The notes below the pieces were generated by a model. It saw only the letters and a program-made list of their open reading frames with translations, was not told the DNA's origin and made no database searches. Positions 47,891 to 57,752 of a stretch of 64,000 bases of DNA are shown here, one piece after another. Position 1 is the first letter of the stretch. Each line of letters opens with the position of its first letter. Source of the DNA: Raineyella sp. W15-4 (GTDB lineage: Bacteria > Actinomycetota > Actinomycetes > Propionibacteriales > Propionibacteriaceae); NCBI RefSeq assembly GCF_033170155.1, contig NZ_CP137079.1:2232001-2296000 (forward strand), in the 5' to 3' direction. A program made the translations under genes and the position numbers.

Positions 47891-49279
47891 ATGTCGCAGC
47901 TGAGCCCCACGACACGAGGATGGGTGGTGATCGGCGCCTCGACGATCGCTCTGATCGTCTCTGTCAGCGCACTGATCATCACCCCGTATGGCGTGATGAT
48001 GGATCCCATCGCAACGGACTTCGGGTGGACCCGGGCGGCGGTGAGTAACGGGCTCAGCATCTTCGCGCTGACGGCCGCGATCATCATGCCGTTCGCCGGG
48101 CGACTGCTCGACACGTTCGGCATCCGCAAGGTCGGCATCCCCAGCGCCGTTCTGACCGTGCTGACCATGCTCGCACTGGCCTGGTGCCCGCCCAACGAGG
48201 CGCTCTGGTACGGCCTGATGGCCGTGCTCGGCGTCGTGTCGGTCGGGCAGGGCGGGCTGATCTACCTCAAGGTCGCCGCGGAGTGGATCGACCGCAGGCG
48301 CGGTCTGGCGGTCGCCATCGTGGGCACCGGGATGGCCATCGGGCAGGCGCTCTCACCGGCCTTCACCCAGCTGCTGATGACCACGTTCGGTGGCTGGCGA
48401 CCGGTGTTCGTCGGCCTGGCGATCCTGCTCGCGGTGCTCGCCCTGCCCCCGCTGCTCCTGATGATCCGGGAGCCCGATGACCGGGAGCGTCAGGAGCTCG
48501 GTCATACGGCCACACCCGAGGCGGGCGAACTGCCCGGACTGGAGCTCGGTGAGGCGGCCCGCACCCGGCAGTTCTGGATCCTGCTGCTGACCACCCTGAT
48601 GCTCGGCTGCGCGGTCCCGGGCGTCCTGGTGCACATGGTGCCGCTGCTGTCGGACCAGGGCATCTCCACCACCGACGCCGTGACGGCACTGTCCGCCGCC
48701 GGGTTGTCAGCGATCGTCGGACGGATGATCGGCGGGTTCCTGCTCGACCGGCTCCACGCTCCGCTGGTGGCCGCCGTGGTGTTCGCGATGCCGATCCTGG
48801 GCTTCTGGTTCCTGAGCGGTCATGCGGGCGTCGGCGGTATCCACCTCGTCGGAGCCGTCCTCGTCGGGATGGCCTCCGGCGGCGAGTCCGACCTGGTCGG
48901 CTACATGACCTCCCGATACATGGGCATGAAGCGCTTCGGTCTGATCTACGGCATCTACTACGCCCTGCTCGCCCTCGGTTACTCGCTCGGCCCGTTCGCG
49001 TACGCCGCTGCCTACACCGCCACCGGCAACTACGACGCGGCGTTCCTGGTCTTCGGCCTCGGCCTGGCGGTCTGTGCCGTCGGCGGCCTGGCGATGGGCC
49101 GCTACCGGTTCCCGGCGGGCGTGGCGATCCCGGTGGCGGACGACCCGGCCGACGCCGCCGAGCAGATCCCCGAGGCGGTGCTGGTCGACAACCCGGTGAT
49201 CGGGCACCGCCACGTCGCCGGACCCGCCTCGGACCCCGACCCCGACCCCGACGCCCTGACGAAGTCCCGGGAAGGCTGA
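47891..49279 (+). CDS. MFS transporter (OFA/monocarboxylate-like)
   Basis: 462 residues, twelve membrane segments. Features include GVMMDPIATDFGWTRAAVS in the first periplasmic loop, GRLLDTFGIRKVG in loop 2-3, GQGGLIYLKVAAEWIDRRRG and a GRMIGGFLLDRL loop 8-9, all typical of the oxalate/formate antiporter-like group. The C-terminal ~45 residues are acidic and Pro-rich. Divergent from the monooxygenase, so it probably imports the aromatic acid substrate. AAAGGAG upstream. Confidence 0.88.
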   Translation: MSQLSPTTRGWVVIGASTIALIVSVSALIITPYGVMMDPIATDFGWTRAAVSNGLSIFALTAAIIMPFAGRLLDTFGIRKVGIPSAVLTVLTMLALAWCPPNEALWYGLMAVLGVVSVGQGGLIYLKVAAEWIDRRRGLAVAIVGTGMAIGQALSPAFTQLLMTTFGGWRPVFVGLAILLAVLALPPLLLMIREPDDRERQELGHTATPEAGELPGLELGEAARTRQFWILLLTTLMLGCAVPGVLVHMVPLLSDQGISTTDAVTALSAAGLSAIVGRMIGGFLLDRLHAPLVAAVVFAMPILGFWFLSGHAGVGGIHLVGAVLVGMASGGESDLVGYMTSRYMGMKRFGLIYGIYYALLALGYSLGPFAYAAAYTATGNYDAAFLVFGLGLAVCAVGGLAMGRYRFPAGVAIPVADDPADAAEQIPEAVLVDNPVIGHRHVAGPASDPDPDPDALTKSREG

Positions 49280-49298
49280 CGCCCGCCCACCCCCTGAC

Positions 49299-49340
49299 CG
49301 GTGCCCCCGCAGGACCATCGCTCCTCCTGCGGGGGCACCG
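49299..49340. terminator. Bidirectional terminator hairpin
   Basis: Perfect 16-base arms (49299-49314 and 49325-49340, CGGTGCCCCCGCAGGA) with a 10-base loop, between the convergent MFS and tgt genes; marks the right edge of the aromatic island. Confidence 0.85.
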
Positions 49341-49381
49341 CCGCCTGTCGGGCACCGCCGTCCGACCGGGGAACCGCCCGG

Positions 49382-50626
49382 TCAGTGCTGCCGGCGGTGC
49401 TTCGGGTAGAACCTGCCGAGCACCTCGTCGCGGTACTCGTCGAAGCGGCCCTCCTCCAGGGAGGTCCGGATGTCGTCGACGAGCCGCACCGTGAAGCGCT
49501 CGTTGTGGATCGTCGCCAGGGTCGCCGACAACATCTCCTTGGCCCGGAACAGGTGGTGCAGATACGCCCGGGAGTAGTGGGTGCAGGTGTAGCAGTCGCA
49601 GTCCGGGTCGATCGGCCCGAAATCGCGCCGGTTCTCCGCGCGGGTGATGTTGAACCGTCCGTCGCGGGTGTAGAGGGCGGCGTTGCGGGCCACCCGCGAC
49701 GGCTGGACGCAGTCAAAGGTGTCCGCGCCGTTCTCGATCGCGGTGAAGAAGTCGTCCGGCTCGGAGATGCCCAGCAGGTGACGGGGCTTGTCCGCGGGCA
49801 GTTCGTCGCTGACCCAGCCGACGATGGTGCCGAGCTTCGCCTTCTCCAGCGCACCGCCGATGCCGAAGCCGTCGAATCCCTGGCCGTCGACCGTCATCTC
49901 GGCCAGGCCGCGGGCGGCGGACCGGCGCAGGTCCTCGTACTGGGCCCCCTGGACCACACCGAAGAGCGCCTGGTAGGGCTTGCCGACCCGTTCCGCGGTC
50001 AGCCGCCGGTGCTCGACGAGACAGCGCAGCGCCCAGCGGCGGGTCCGCTCGACCGACTCCTCCTGGTACTCCCGGGTGTTCATCAGCGTGGTCAGCTCGT
50101 CGAAGGCGAACATGATGTCGGCACCGAGCCGGTGCTGGATCTGCATCGACACCTCCGGGGAGAACCGGTGCACGTCCCCGTTGAGGTGGGAGTGGAAGGT
50201 CACCCCGTCGTCGTCGACGAAGGCGCGCCGGGTCTTGCCCTCGGCGATCACGTCATCGTCCTGCAGGCCGGTGGTGTCCATCGCCAGCACCTTCTTGAAG
50301 CCGGCGCCCAGGCTCATCACCTGGAACCCGCCGGAGTCGGTGAAGGTCGGTCCGGGCCAGTTCATGAAGACGCCCAGGCCGCCCGCCTCGTCGACGATGT
50401 CGGCGCCCGGCTGGAGGTAGAGGTGGTAGGCGTTCGCCAGCACCGCCTGCGCCCCGAGCTGCTCGACCTGGCCCGGGGTGACGGACTTGACGGTGGCCTT
50501 GGTGCCGACCGCGACGAACGCCGGAGTGCGGATCTCGCCGTGCGGGGTGCGAATCACGCCGGTGCGCCCCCGCCCGTTGGCCAGTTCGGCCTCGCGGCGG
50601 AAGCCGAACGCCGAGAGATCAGCCAT
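49382..50626 (-). CDS. tgt: tRNA-guanine transglycosylase
   Basis: 414 residues. Swaps guanine 34 for preQ1 in queuosine tRNAs. Nucleophile region TDSGGFQVMSL, the MFAFDELTT stretch, CVQPSR and the zinc motif C-x-C-x2-C plus His (CDCYTCTHYSRAYLHHLF) are visible. The ATG overlaps the rsmE stop by 8 bases; the earlier in-frame Met belongs to rsmE sequence read out of frame. Confidence 0.94.
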   Translation of the reverse strand: MADLSAFGFRREAELANGRGRTGVIRTPHGEIRTPAFVAVGTKATVKSVTPGQVEQLGAQAVLANAYHLYLQPGADIVDEAGGLGVFMNWPGPTFTDSGGFQVMSLGAGFKKVLAMDTTGLQDDDVIAEGKTRRAFVDDDGVTFHSHLNGDVHRFSPEVSMQIQHRLGADIMFAFDELTTLMNTREYQEESVERTRRWALRCLVEHRRLTAERVGKPYQALFGVVQGAQYEDLRRSAARGLAEMTVDGQGFDGFGIGGALEKAKLGTIVGWVSDELPADKPRHLLGISEPDDFFTAIENGADTFDCVQPSRVARNAALYTRDGRFNITRAENRRDFGPIDPDCDCYTCTHYSRAYLHHLFRAKEMLSATLATIHNERFTVRLVDDIRTSLEEGRFDEYRDEVLGRFYPKHRRQH

Positions 50627-51362
50627 TCGCCCGCGCCACCAGCGCCTGGGCCTGGGCCAGCCCGACGATGCCGGCGCTGGAGCTGCGCAGCACCCCGTCG
50701 TTGACCAGCACCGGCACCGCCCCGGCCGCCACCAGCACGTCCAGTTCCTCGGCGGCAATGCCGCCCTCGGGGCCGACCACCAGCAGCACGCTGCCGGCCC
50801 GGGGCAGGTCCAGTCCGGCGAGCCACCGGTCGGCCGATTCGTGCAGCACGTACGCCGCGTCGGCCGACGCGACCAGCATCGCGAGCCCGGCGGTGTCGAC
50901 GACGTCGTGCACCGCCGGCACCCAGAGCCGGCGAGACTGCTTGGCCGCCTCCCGGACCGTCCGCCGCCACTTCTCCACGCCCTTGGCCGCCCGGTCGCCG
51001 GTCCACCGGACGATGGCGCGGGCGGACTGCCACGGCACCACCTCGGCCACCCCGGCCTGGGTCATCATGTCGATCGCCTGGTCGTCGTGGCCGCCCTTGG
51101 CGAGGGCCTGGGCGACGACCCAGCGGACCGGCGGCCGCGGCGCCCGGAGCAGCTCGTCGACCCGGACGTCGAGGCTCCGCTTGTCGACGGCCGCCACCTC
51201 GCCGCGGATCCCCCGGCCGTTCCCGTCGGTGAGCACAACGGTCTCCCCGACCCGGATCCGCCGGACCGCGGCCGCGTGGTGGCCCTCCTCGCCGGCCAGC
51301 GTGACGAGGTCACCGACAGCCGGGTCGGCGGCGAACTCATGCAGGAAGACGGGGTCGGTCAC
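50619..51362 (-). CDS. rsmE: 16S rRNA (uracil1498-N3)-methyltransferase
   Basis: 247 residues, SPOUT fold. N-terminal PUA-like part (GHHAAAVRRIRVGE) and the knot motifs LLVVGPEGGIAAEELD and LRSSSAGIVGLAQAQAL. GTG start 9 bases after the dnaJ stop with GAGG upstream. Order hrcA-dnaJ-rsmE is common in bacteria. Confidence 0.93.
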   Translation of the reverse strand: MTDPVFLHEFAADPAVGDLVTLAGEEGHHAAAVRRIRVGETVVLTDGNGRGIRGEVAAVDKRSLDVRVDELLRAPRPPVRWVVAQALAKGGHDDQAIDMMTQAGVAEVVPWQSARAIVRWTGDRAAKGVEKWRRTVREAAKQSRRLWVPAVHDVVDTAGLAMLVASADAAYVLHESADRWLAGLDLPRAGSVLLVVGPEGGIAAEELDVLVAAGAVPVLVNDGVLRSSSAGIVGLAQAQALVARANG

Positions 51363-51371
51363 CGGTCGGCC

Positions 51372-52544
51372 TCAGCCCTCGAAGGCGTCGCGCAGCTTGC
51401 CGAAGAAGCCCTTCTCCTTGGCGTGGCCGAGCTTGATCTCGTGCTCGCCGCGGAGGTCGGCCAGCTGGCGCAGCAGTTCGCGCTGGTCGGGGTCCAGCCT
51501 CGTCGGGGTCTGCACCAGGAAGGTCACCCCCAGGTCGCCGCGCCCGTTGGACCGCAGCCGCGGCACCCCCCGGCCGCGGACGGTGACCCGGGTGCCGGAC
51601 TGGGTGCCGGCGGGGATCTCCACGTCGACCAGCGACTCCTCGGGGGTCGCCCCCTCCTTTTCGGCGTCGAGGGTGGGCACCTTCACCGAGGTGCCCAGCG
51701 CGGCGGCGGTCATCGGCACCCGGACGACGGTCTCCAGGTCGCTGCCCTTGCGGGTGAAGCTCTCGTGCGGCTCGACCCGCAGCTCGACGTAGAGGTCGCC
51801 GGCCGGACCGCCGCCGGGGCCGACCTCGCCCTGGGCGGCCAGGTGGATCCGGTTGCCGGTGTCCACCCCGGCGGGCACCTTGACGTTGAGCGTACGGGTG
51901 GCCCGGACCCGCCCCTCGCCGGAGCACTCCGGGCAGGGATCGGGGATCACCGTGCCGTAGCCACGGCAGGTCGGGCAGGGTGAGGAGGTCCGGATGTCGC
52001 CGAGGAACGACCGCTGCACCTGGGTGACCTCACCGGTGCCGTGACAGGTGCGGCAGGTGACCGGGGCGTTGCCCTCGGCCGACCCGGATCCCCCGCAGCG
52101 GGAGCACAGCACCGCGGTGTCCACCTGGAGCGGCCTGGTCGCCCCGAACGCCGCCTCCGCGAGGGTGAGCGACATCCCGACCAGGGCGTCCTGGCCCTTG
52201 CGGACCCGGGAGCGCGGACCACGCGAGGTGGCCTGGCCGAACATCGACCCGATCAGGTCGGTGAAGTCGAATCCGCCGGCGGCGCCGAAACCTCCCATCC
52301 CGCCGAAGCCGCCACCCATCCCGCCGTGGCCCATCGGGTCGCCGCCACGGTCGTACATGGCCCGCTTCTGCGGGTCCTTCAGCACCTCGTACGCCTCGTT
52401 CAGCTCCTTGAACTGCTCGGCGGCATCATCGGTCTGGGCGACATCGGGGTGCACCTTCATGGCGCGCTTGCGGTAGGCCTTCTTGATCGCCTCCGCGTCG
52501 GCGTCCCGGCCCACACCCAGGATCTCGTAGTAGTCCTTGCTCAT
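51372..52544 (-). CDS. dnaJ: Chaperone DnaJ (DnaJ2 type)
   Basis: 390 residues. J-domain with HPD (KVHPDVAQ), Gly/Met-rich linker (~73-95), four CxxCxGxG-type zinc repeats ([32 protein letters not shown]), then the substrate-binding C-terminal domains. Co-chaperone for DnaK. GAGG precedes ATG; 13 bases after hrcA, same transcript. Confidence 0.95.
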   Translation of the reverse strand: MSKDYYEILGVGRDADAEAIKKAYRKRAMKVHPDVAQTDDAAEQFKELNEAYEVLKDPQKRAMYDRGGDPMGHGGMGGGFGGMGGFGAAGGFDFTDLIGSMFGQATSRGPRSRVRKGQDALVGMSLTLAEAAFGATRPLQVDTAVLCSRCGGSGSAEGNAPVTCRTCHGTGEVTQVQRSFLGDIRTSSPCPTCRGYGTVIPDPCPECSGEGRVRATRTLNVKVPAGVDTGNRIHLAAQGEVGPGGGPAGDLYVELRVEPHESFTRKGSDLETVVRVPMTAAALGTSVKVPTLDAEKEGATPEESLVDVEIPAGTQSGTRVTVRGRGVPRLRSNGRGDLGVTFLVQTPTRLDPDQRELLRQLADLRGEHEIKLGHAKEKGFFGKLRDAFEG

Positions 52545-52557
52545 ATCCTCGTCATCC

Positions 52558-53565
52558 TCAGGCCAGGAAACGGCCCACGTAGCGTGCGACTGCCCGCACC
52601 GACGCCATCATCGACGGATAGTCCATCCGGGTCGGTCCGACAATACCGAGCGTGGCCCAGACATCCTCTTGGCTGCCGTAGGCACTCGCGACCATGGAGG
52701 TCGACTGCAGCCCCTGGTAGGGGTTCTCCCCGCCGATCCGGACCAGCACGTCGTCCGAGGTGGCGGCCTCGCCGAGCAGCTTGAGCAGCACCACCTGCTC
52801 CTCGAGCGCCTCCAGCACCGGCCCCACCGTCGACTCGAACTCGCTGGCGAACCGGGCCAGGTTGGGCACCCCGCCGACCACCACCCGGGTGCTCGGCGGG
52901 GTGCCGAGCAGCTCGAGCAGGGTGGTGACGACGATCCGGGCCGCCGGACGGTCCTCCGGGCGGAACTCCTCGTCGACCCGTTCCAGCGCCTCGAGGGCCC
53001 GCTGGGTCGAGCGGTCGACCACGGCGGCCGCCAGCTTCGTCCGGATCTCGGTGAGCAGCACCTCGTCCACGCTCAGGGTCAGGGTGTGCTGCTCGACCCG
53101 GCCGTTCGACGTCACCACGATCAGCATCAGATCGTCGCCGCTGAGCCGGATCACGTCGACGTGCCGGACCACGGTGGCGGAGACCACCGGGTACTGGACG
53201 ATGGCGACCTGGTGGGTCAGCCGGGCCAGCAGTCGGACGGTCCGGGCGACGACGTCGTCCATGTCGATCGCGCCGGACATGAACGTCTCGATCGCCCGCC
53301 GCTCGGCGGCGGACAGCGGCTTGATCTCCCCGATCTGGTCGACGAACAGCCGGTAGCCCTTGTCGGTCGGGATCCGGCCGGCGCTGGTGTGCGGCTGGGC
53401 GATGTAGCCCTCGTCCTCCAGGACGGCCATGTCGTTGCGGACGGTGGCGGGCGAGACGCCCAGGTGGTAGCGCTCGACCAGCGCCTTCGACCCGACCGGC
53501 TCCTGGCTGGAGACATAGTCGGTGACGATGGCGCGCAGCACGGTCAGCTTGCGGTCGTCGAGCAT
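52558..53565 (-). CDS. hrcA: Heat-inducible repressor HrcA
   Basis: 335 residues. N-terminal winged helix ([58 protein letters not shown]) and the C-terminal ligand-like domain. Represses at CIRCE boxes; one lies at 53588-53614 just upstream. ATG after TGAGGAGGGGAG. -10 TAGACT (minus strand, 53613-53618) touches the CIRCE. Confidence 0.95.
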   Translation of the reverse strand: MLDDRKLTVLRAIVTDYVSSQEPVGSKALVERYHLGVSPATVRNDMAVLEDEGYIAQPHTSAGRIPTDKGYRLFVDQIGEIKPLSAAERRAIETFMSGAIDMDDVVARTVRLLARLTHQVAIVQYPVVSATVVRHVDVIRLSGDDLMLIVVTSNGRVEQHTLTLSVDEVLLTEIRTKLAAAVVDRSTQRALEALERVDEEFRPEDRPAARIVVTTLLELLGTPPSTRVVVGGVPNLARFASEFESTVGPVLEALEEQVVLLKLLGEAATSDDVLVRIGGENPYQGLQSTSMVASAYGSQEDVWATLGIVGPTRMDYPSMMASVRAVARYVGRFLA

Positions 53566-53587
53566 CTCCCCTCCTCACCCGCCGGCG

Positions 53588-53614
53588 TTGGCACTCCGCC
53601 ACTCCGAGTGCCAG
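53588..53614. promoter_or_regulatory. CIRCE element
   Basis: TTGGCACTC-N9-GAGTGCCAG, with perfect 8-base arms, matching the HrcA site TTAGCACTC-N9-GAGTGCTAA. It overlaps the hrcA -10 on one side and lies 10 bases before the divergent metallo-hydrolase ATG on the other. Confidence 0.88.
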
Positions 53615-53623
53615 TCTAGCGCC

Positions 53624-54526
53624 ATGAGCCATGGACCGTCCCCAGCCGTTCCTTCCCCCTCCGCCGGCGCCTCCCCCTCCCTCGGCCCCTGGGAGGCGAT
53701 CGGCGATCGCACCTGGCGTGCGGTCGCCGAGCCGGAGGCCGTCACCATCGGACTGGTGGCCGGGTCGGCCGGCGCCCTGGTCATCGACACCGGGAGCACG
53801 CCGGCCCAGGGCGCGGAGATCCGGCGCACCGCCGAAGCGGTCGCCGGGGTGCCGGTGACCGCGGTCGCCCTCACCCACGCCCACTACGACCACGTCGGTG
53901 GCCTGGCCGCATTCCGCGACCTGCCGAGCTATGCCCACGAGCGGCTGGCCGGCCACCTCACCGACCCCGGGCTACTGGCCGCGCTGGCGCCGTACGGGGT
54001 GACCGCCGTGGACCTGCCGGCGCCGACCCGGACCTTCGGGGTGGCCCGGGCGGCGCCCCTCGGCGATCGGGTGGTGGAACTGATCTCGGTCGGCCACGCC
54101 CACACCGACCACGACAGCATCGCCGTGGTCGCCGACGCCCGGCTGGTGTTCGCCGGTGACATCGTCGAACCGGCCGGCCCGCAGCTGGGGCCGGACGCCG
54201 ACCCGGAGCGGTGGCCGGGTGCGCTGGACCACCTGATCGGCCTGCTGTTGCGCCCCGACTGGCTGGCCTATCCCGGCCACGGCGCGCCGATGACGATGGC
54301 CGAGGTCACCCTGCAGCGCGGCTGGATCGCCTCGATCCTCGGCGAGGTGACCAACCTGGTCTCCGACGGCGTCCGCTACGAGGACGCCGAACAGCGCGGC
54401 GACTGGCCGTTCCCGTGGCCGCGGATCGCCGCGGGGGTACGCACCGCGTACGACCTGCTGGCCGCCCGGGGATTCGCCCCGCGCGACCAGCTGCCGATCA
54501 TCCGCAAGGACGTCCGCGAGGACTGA
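53624..54526 (+). CDS. Metallo-beta-lactamase-fold hydrolase
   Basis: 300 residues. Zinc motif HAHYDHVGG, then GHAHTDHDS, the bridging Asp region AGDIVEPAGP and YPGHG. Quinoprotein-like or glyoxalase II-like MBL; substrate unknown. The N-terminal 20 residues are Ser/Pro-rich. ATG lies 6 bases after CAGTCT, weak leaderless pattern, and inside the reach of the CIRCE box. Convergent with hisN-like gene, 4 bases between. Confidence 0.82.
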   Translation: MSHGPSPAVPSPSAGASPSLGPWEAIGDRTWRAVAEPEAVTIGLVAGSAGALVIDTGSTPAQGAEIRRTAEAVAGVPVTAVALTHAHYDHVGGLAAFRDLPSYAHERLAGHLTDPGLLAALAPYGVTAVDLPAPTRTFGVARAAPLGDRVVELISVGHAHTDHDSIAVVADARLVFAGDIVEPAGPQLGPDADPERWPGALDHLIGLLLRPDWLAYPGHGAPMTMAEVTLQRGWIASILGEVTNLVSDGVRYEDAEQRGDWPFPWPRIAAGVRTAYDLLAARGFAPRDQLPIIRKDVRED

Positions 54527-54530
54527 GGGG

Positions 54531-55364
54531 TCACTCCGCCTGGACGGGGGTCGGCCGGGTGCCGAGGCGCCCGCCCAGCGCCGTCCGCACCGAGGTGGCC
54601 AGCGGCTCGGTGGCACCGACGACCATCCCGAAACCGTCCACCCCGGGCACGTACGCCGACCCGTCGGTCAGCAGGGCGGTGCCGCCGATCTCCTCGACCA
54701 TCAGCATCCCGGGCACGTGGTCCCACGGTCGGGGGCGGCCGTAGACGAGGAAGTCGCTCTGGCCGGTGACGAGTTTGGGGTAGTCGACACCGCAGCACAG
54801 GGCGCTGGTGGTGATCTGCGGCAGCGCGGCGTCGGCGGCGCGGTCCCGGATCACCACCCGGGCCGAGTGGCCGCGCCAGCCGGCCGGGTCCGCGGTGGGC
54901 AGCGCCCGGGAGATCTGCTCGCCGTTCCGGGTGACCCCCTCGCCGCGGACAGCGACGTAGGCGGTGGCGTACTCCGGCTGCCAGATCCAGGCCCGGACGG
55001 TACGACCCTGACGGACCTCGCCGATCATCACGGCGTAGTCTTCCTTGCCGTTGACGAAGTTCTTGGTGCCGTCCACCGGGTCGATGGTGAAGCCGTGCTC
55101 CGCGCCCAGCAGGTGCGGCGGCAGGCCCGGATTGGCGGCGGTGGCCTCCTCGCCGATGATCAGCGCGTCCGGGTAGGCGCGGGACAGGATCGCGGTCAGC
55201 TGCAGCTCGGACTCACGATCGGCGACGGTGACCAGATCGCCCGGCCCCTTCTCGGCGATCTCGTCGCTGGTCAGGGATCGGAACCGGGGACGGATCACCT
55301 CATCGGCGACCTGCTGGATGATCTCGAGGATCTGGTCTGTGGAGAGCTCACGGGGTGCCACCAT
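54531..55364 (-). CDS. Inositol-monophosphatase-family phosphatase (histidinol-phosphatase HisN-like)
   Basis: 277 residues. Motifs IIGEEATA and GFTIDPVDGTKNFVNG (metal Asp pair) and PWDHVPGMLMVEEIGG are those of the family. Could be histidinol-phosphatase (HisN) or inositol-1-phosphatase; with ino1 nearby (57753), a phosphatase in inositol synthesis is possible. ATG at 55362-55364 is 7 bases after CACAGT. Confidence 0.85.
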   Translation of the reverse strand: MVAPRELSTDQILEIIQQVADEVIRPRFRSLTSDEIAEKGPGDLVTVADRESELQLTAILSRAYPDALIIGEEATAANPGLPPHLLGAEHGFTIDPVDGTKNFVNGKEDYAVMIGEVRQGRTVRAWIWQPEYATAYVAVRGEGVTRNGEQISRALPTADPAGWRGHSARVVIRDRAADAALPQITTSALCCGVDYPKLVTGQSDFLVYGRPRPWDHVPGMLMVEEIGGTALLTDGSAYVPGVDGFGMVVGATEPLATSVRTALGGRLGTRPTPVQAE

Positions 55365-55425
55365 ATGCCCCACTGTGTCACACACCATGCCCCACCCGGG
55401 CAGGGGCCCTCGGCGCGACCCGGGG

Positions 55426-56283
55426 TCAGCTCTCCCGGTCGAGGTGGTCCTGGGTGACGAAGTCGATCAGCCGCTCGACCTCGCGCAGCAACCCGGGATC
55501 GAGGTCGTTCCAGTTGCCGACCCGCGACAGGATGAACTGCCAGGCCCGGGCGATGTCCGCCTGATCCTTGTGCGGCCAGCCCATCGCCGCGCAGACACCG
55601 TGCTTCCAGTCGGTGCCGCGCGGGATCCGGGGCCACTCCCGCAGTCCCAGCCGAGCCGGCTTCACCGCCTCCCAGATGTCGATGTAACGGTGGCCGGTGA
55701 CCAGCACGTCGTCACCCCAGGGGCCCGCGGCGACCTGCTCGACGATCCGCGACTCCTTGCTGCCGGGGACGAGGTGATCGACCAGCACGCCCAACCGATG
55801 CCCTCCGCAGGGCGCGAACTCGGCGACGATGGCCGGCAGGTCGTCCATCCCGCCCATGTACTCGACGACGACGCCGACGTGGCGCAGGTCGTCACCCCAG
55901 ACCTTCTCGACCAGTTCTGCGTCGTGCCGGCCCTCGACGTAGATCCGGCTGGGCAGCGCCACCCGGGCGGGCTCCACCGGCCCGACCCGGGATCCGGACC
56001 TGGTGTGGGTGGGCTCGGCCCCCTTTCGCACCGGGGCCTTCAGCGTCACCGGCTCCCCCTCGAGCAGGAAACCCGGGCCGAGCGGAAACGAGCGACGCCG
56101 GCCCCGGCGGTCCTCGAGGACCACCAGACCGTTCTCCCAGCGCAGCACGGCCCCACAGAACCCGCTGGCCGGGTCCTCGATCACCAAGCCGGCCCGGACC
56201 ACCTGGTCACGCGAAGCCCGCTTCCGGTTGGCGCGCTCGAACCCGGCGGCGAGCACATCGGTGGGATATCTGCTCGTGGACAT
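55426..56283 (-). CDS. DUF3097 protein with Toprim-like segment
   Basis: 285 residues, actinobacterial DUF3097. The middle reads RIYVEGRHDAELVEKVWG, then VVVEYMGGMDD and the GVLVDHLVPGSKESRI stretch, which fits the Glu and Asp positions of a Toprim fold. The N-terminal third has a small beta domain (VLRWENGLVVLEDRRGRRR). Function unknown; Toprim reading suggests nucleic acid or nucleotide chemistry. TAGCCT lies 6 bases before the ATG. Confidence 0.8.
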   Translation of the reverse strand: MSTSRYPTDVLAAGFERANRKRASRDQVVRAGLVIEDPASGFCGAVLRWENGLVVLEDRRGRRRSFPLGPGFLLEGEPVTLKAPVRKGAEPTHTRSGSRVGPVEPARVALPSRIYVEGRHDAELVEKVWGDDLRHVGVVVEYMGGMDDLPAIVAEFAPCGGHRLGVLVDHLVPGSKESRIVEQVAAGPWGDDVLVTGHRYIDIWEAVKPARLGLREWPRIPRGTDWKHGVCAAMGWPHKDQADIARAWQFILSRVGNWNDLDPGLLREVERLIDFVTQDHLDRES

Positions 56284-56381
56284 GACCCGAGGCTATGCCT
56301 CGGCACCGACACCGCACGCCCGCGACACCCAGTCGTTATCGTACGGCGACCCGGCCCACAGCGGGCTGATGGGGACCGCTG

Positions 56382-57614
56382 TCAGTCCAGCAGGTCGCGG
56401 ACGATCCCGTCGGCCAGGAGCCGCCCACGCAGCGTGAGCACCAGCCGGTCGCCGCCCGTCCCCGCACCATGTACCTCGGCCAGGCCACGGGCGAGCAGGT
56501 CCGGCACCCGGGCCTGCTCGGTCCCGGTGAGCACGTCGGTCGACAGCCCGTCGGCGAGCCGCAGCTCGAGCAGCACCCGCTCCACCCGCCGCTGCACTCC
56601 GGTGAGGATCTCGCGGCCCTGGGCGGGCGTACGGCCCTCGGCCAGCGCCCGGGCGTACGCCGCGGGGTGCTTGCGGTTCCAGAACCGTACGCCACCGATG
56701 TGGCTGTGCGCCCCCGGCCCGATCCCCCACCAGTCGGCGGCCCGCCAGTAGCCGAGGTTGTGCCGGCAACGGTCGTCGGGGGTCCGGGCCCAGTTGCTCA
56801 CCTCGTACCAGGACAGGCCGGCGGCGGTGAGTTCCTCCTCGGCGACCAAGTACTTGTCGGCCAGGTCGTCGTCATCGGTCATCGGGATCTCGCCGCGCCG
56901 CACCCGGGCGGCGAACCGGGTGCCCTCCTCGACGATCAAGGCGTACGCGGACAGGTGGTCGGGACCGGCGGCCAGCGCCGTCCGCAGCGTGTGCCGCCAG
57001 GAGTCCACGCTCTCCCCCGGCGTGCCGTAGATCAGGTCCAGCGACACCTGCCGGAAGCCGGCTGCCCGGGCCAGGTCGACCATCGCGGCCGCCCGGCCGG
57101 GGGTGTGCACCCGGTCGAGCAGCGCCAGCACCTGCTCGTCGGCGGACTGCATGCCGAACGAGATCCGGGTGAAGCCACCTTCGGCCAGTTCGGCCAGCCC
57201 GTCGGCGTCGATCGACTCCGGGTTGGACTCGGCGCTCACCTCCGCCCCCGCGGCCAGTCCGAACGTGTCGCGGACCCCGGCCAGGAACCGCACCAGCTCG
57301 CCGGCCGGCAGCAGCGTGGGGGTGCCGCCACCGACGAAGACGGTCGACACCGGCGGGGCGGCCGGCCCGAGCACCCGGCGGGCCAGCGCGAGCTCGGTCA
57401 GCGCGGCGTCGACGTACGTCGCCCGGGTCGCGCCGGGATCGGTGCCGAGCTGGTCGGCGGTGTAGGTGTTGAAGTCGCAGTAGCCGCACCGGGTGGTGCA
57501 GAACGGGACGTGCAGGTAGATCTCCAGGGGCCGGTGTCCCAGCCCGGCGAGGGCGGACGGCGGCAGCGTCCCGTCCGCCGGCACCGGATCGCCGTCGGGC
57601 AGCGTGGCTGGCAT
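56382..57614 (-). CDS. hemW: Radical SAM haem chaperone HemW
   Basis: 410 residues. Radical SAM cluster [11 protein letters not shown], the [16 protein letters not shown] and SIGMQS-type [13 protein letters not shown] stretches, and the C-terminal HemW domain ([20 protein letters not shown]). Once called CPO-like (HemN) but these serve haem insertion. ATG at 57612-57614 with GAGGGAA upstream. Divergent from ino1. Confidence 0.93.
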   Translation of the reverse strand: MPATLPDGDPVPADGTLPPSALAGLGHRPLEIYLHVPFCTTRCGYCDFNTYTADQLGTDPGATRATYVDAALTELALARRVLGPAAPPVSTVFVGGGTPTLLPAGELVRFLAGVRDTFGLAAGAEVSAESNPESIDADGLAELAEGGFTRISFGMQSADEQVLALLDRVHTPGRAAAMVDLARAAGFRQVSLDLIYGTPGESVDSWRHTLRTALAAGPDHLSAYALIVEEGTRFAARVRRGEIPMTDDDDLADKYLVAEEELTAAGLSWYEVSNWARTPDDRCRHNLGYWRAADWWGIGPGAHSHIGGVRFWNRKHPAAYARALAEGRTPAQGREILTGVQRRVERVLLELRLADGLSTDVLTGTEQARVPDLLARGLAEVHGAGTGGDRLVLTLRGRLLADGIVRDLLD

Positions 57615-57752
57615 CAGGTGTTCCCTCTCATCCGGACCATTCTGCCGCGCCCCTGGCCGCGTGGAATACTCCGAGATCGGAGCTTCCCATCGACCGGGGC
57701 CCGCCGCGCCCGGGACCGAGCGCCCGCGCCACCCCGCACTGCAAGGAGAAAC

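Noticed and set aside
55365-55388. Earlier ATG for the inositol-phosphatase-like gene (8 codons upstream)
   Set aside because: The first eight codons cover the probable -10 box (CACAGT) and are not conserved-looking; 55364 fits a leaderless start.
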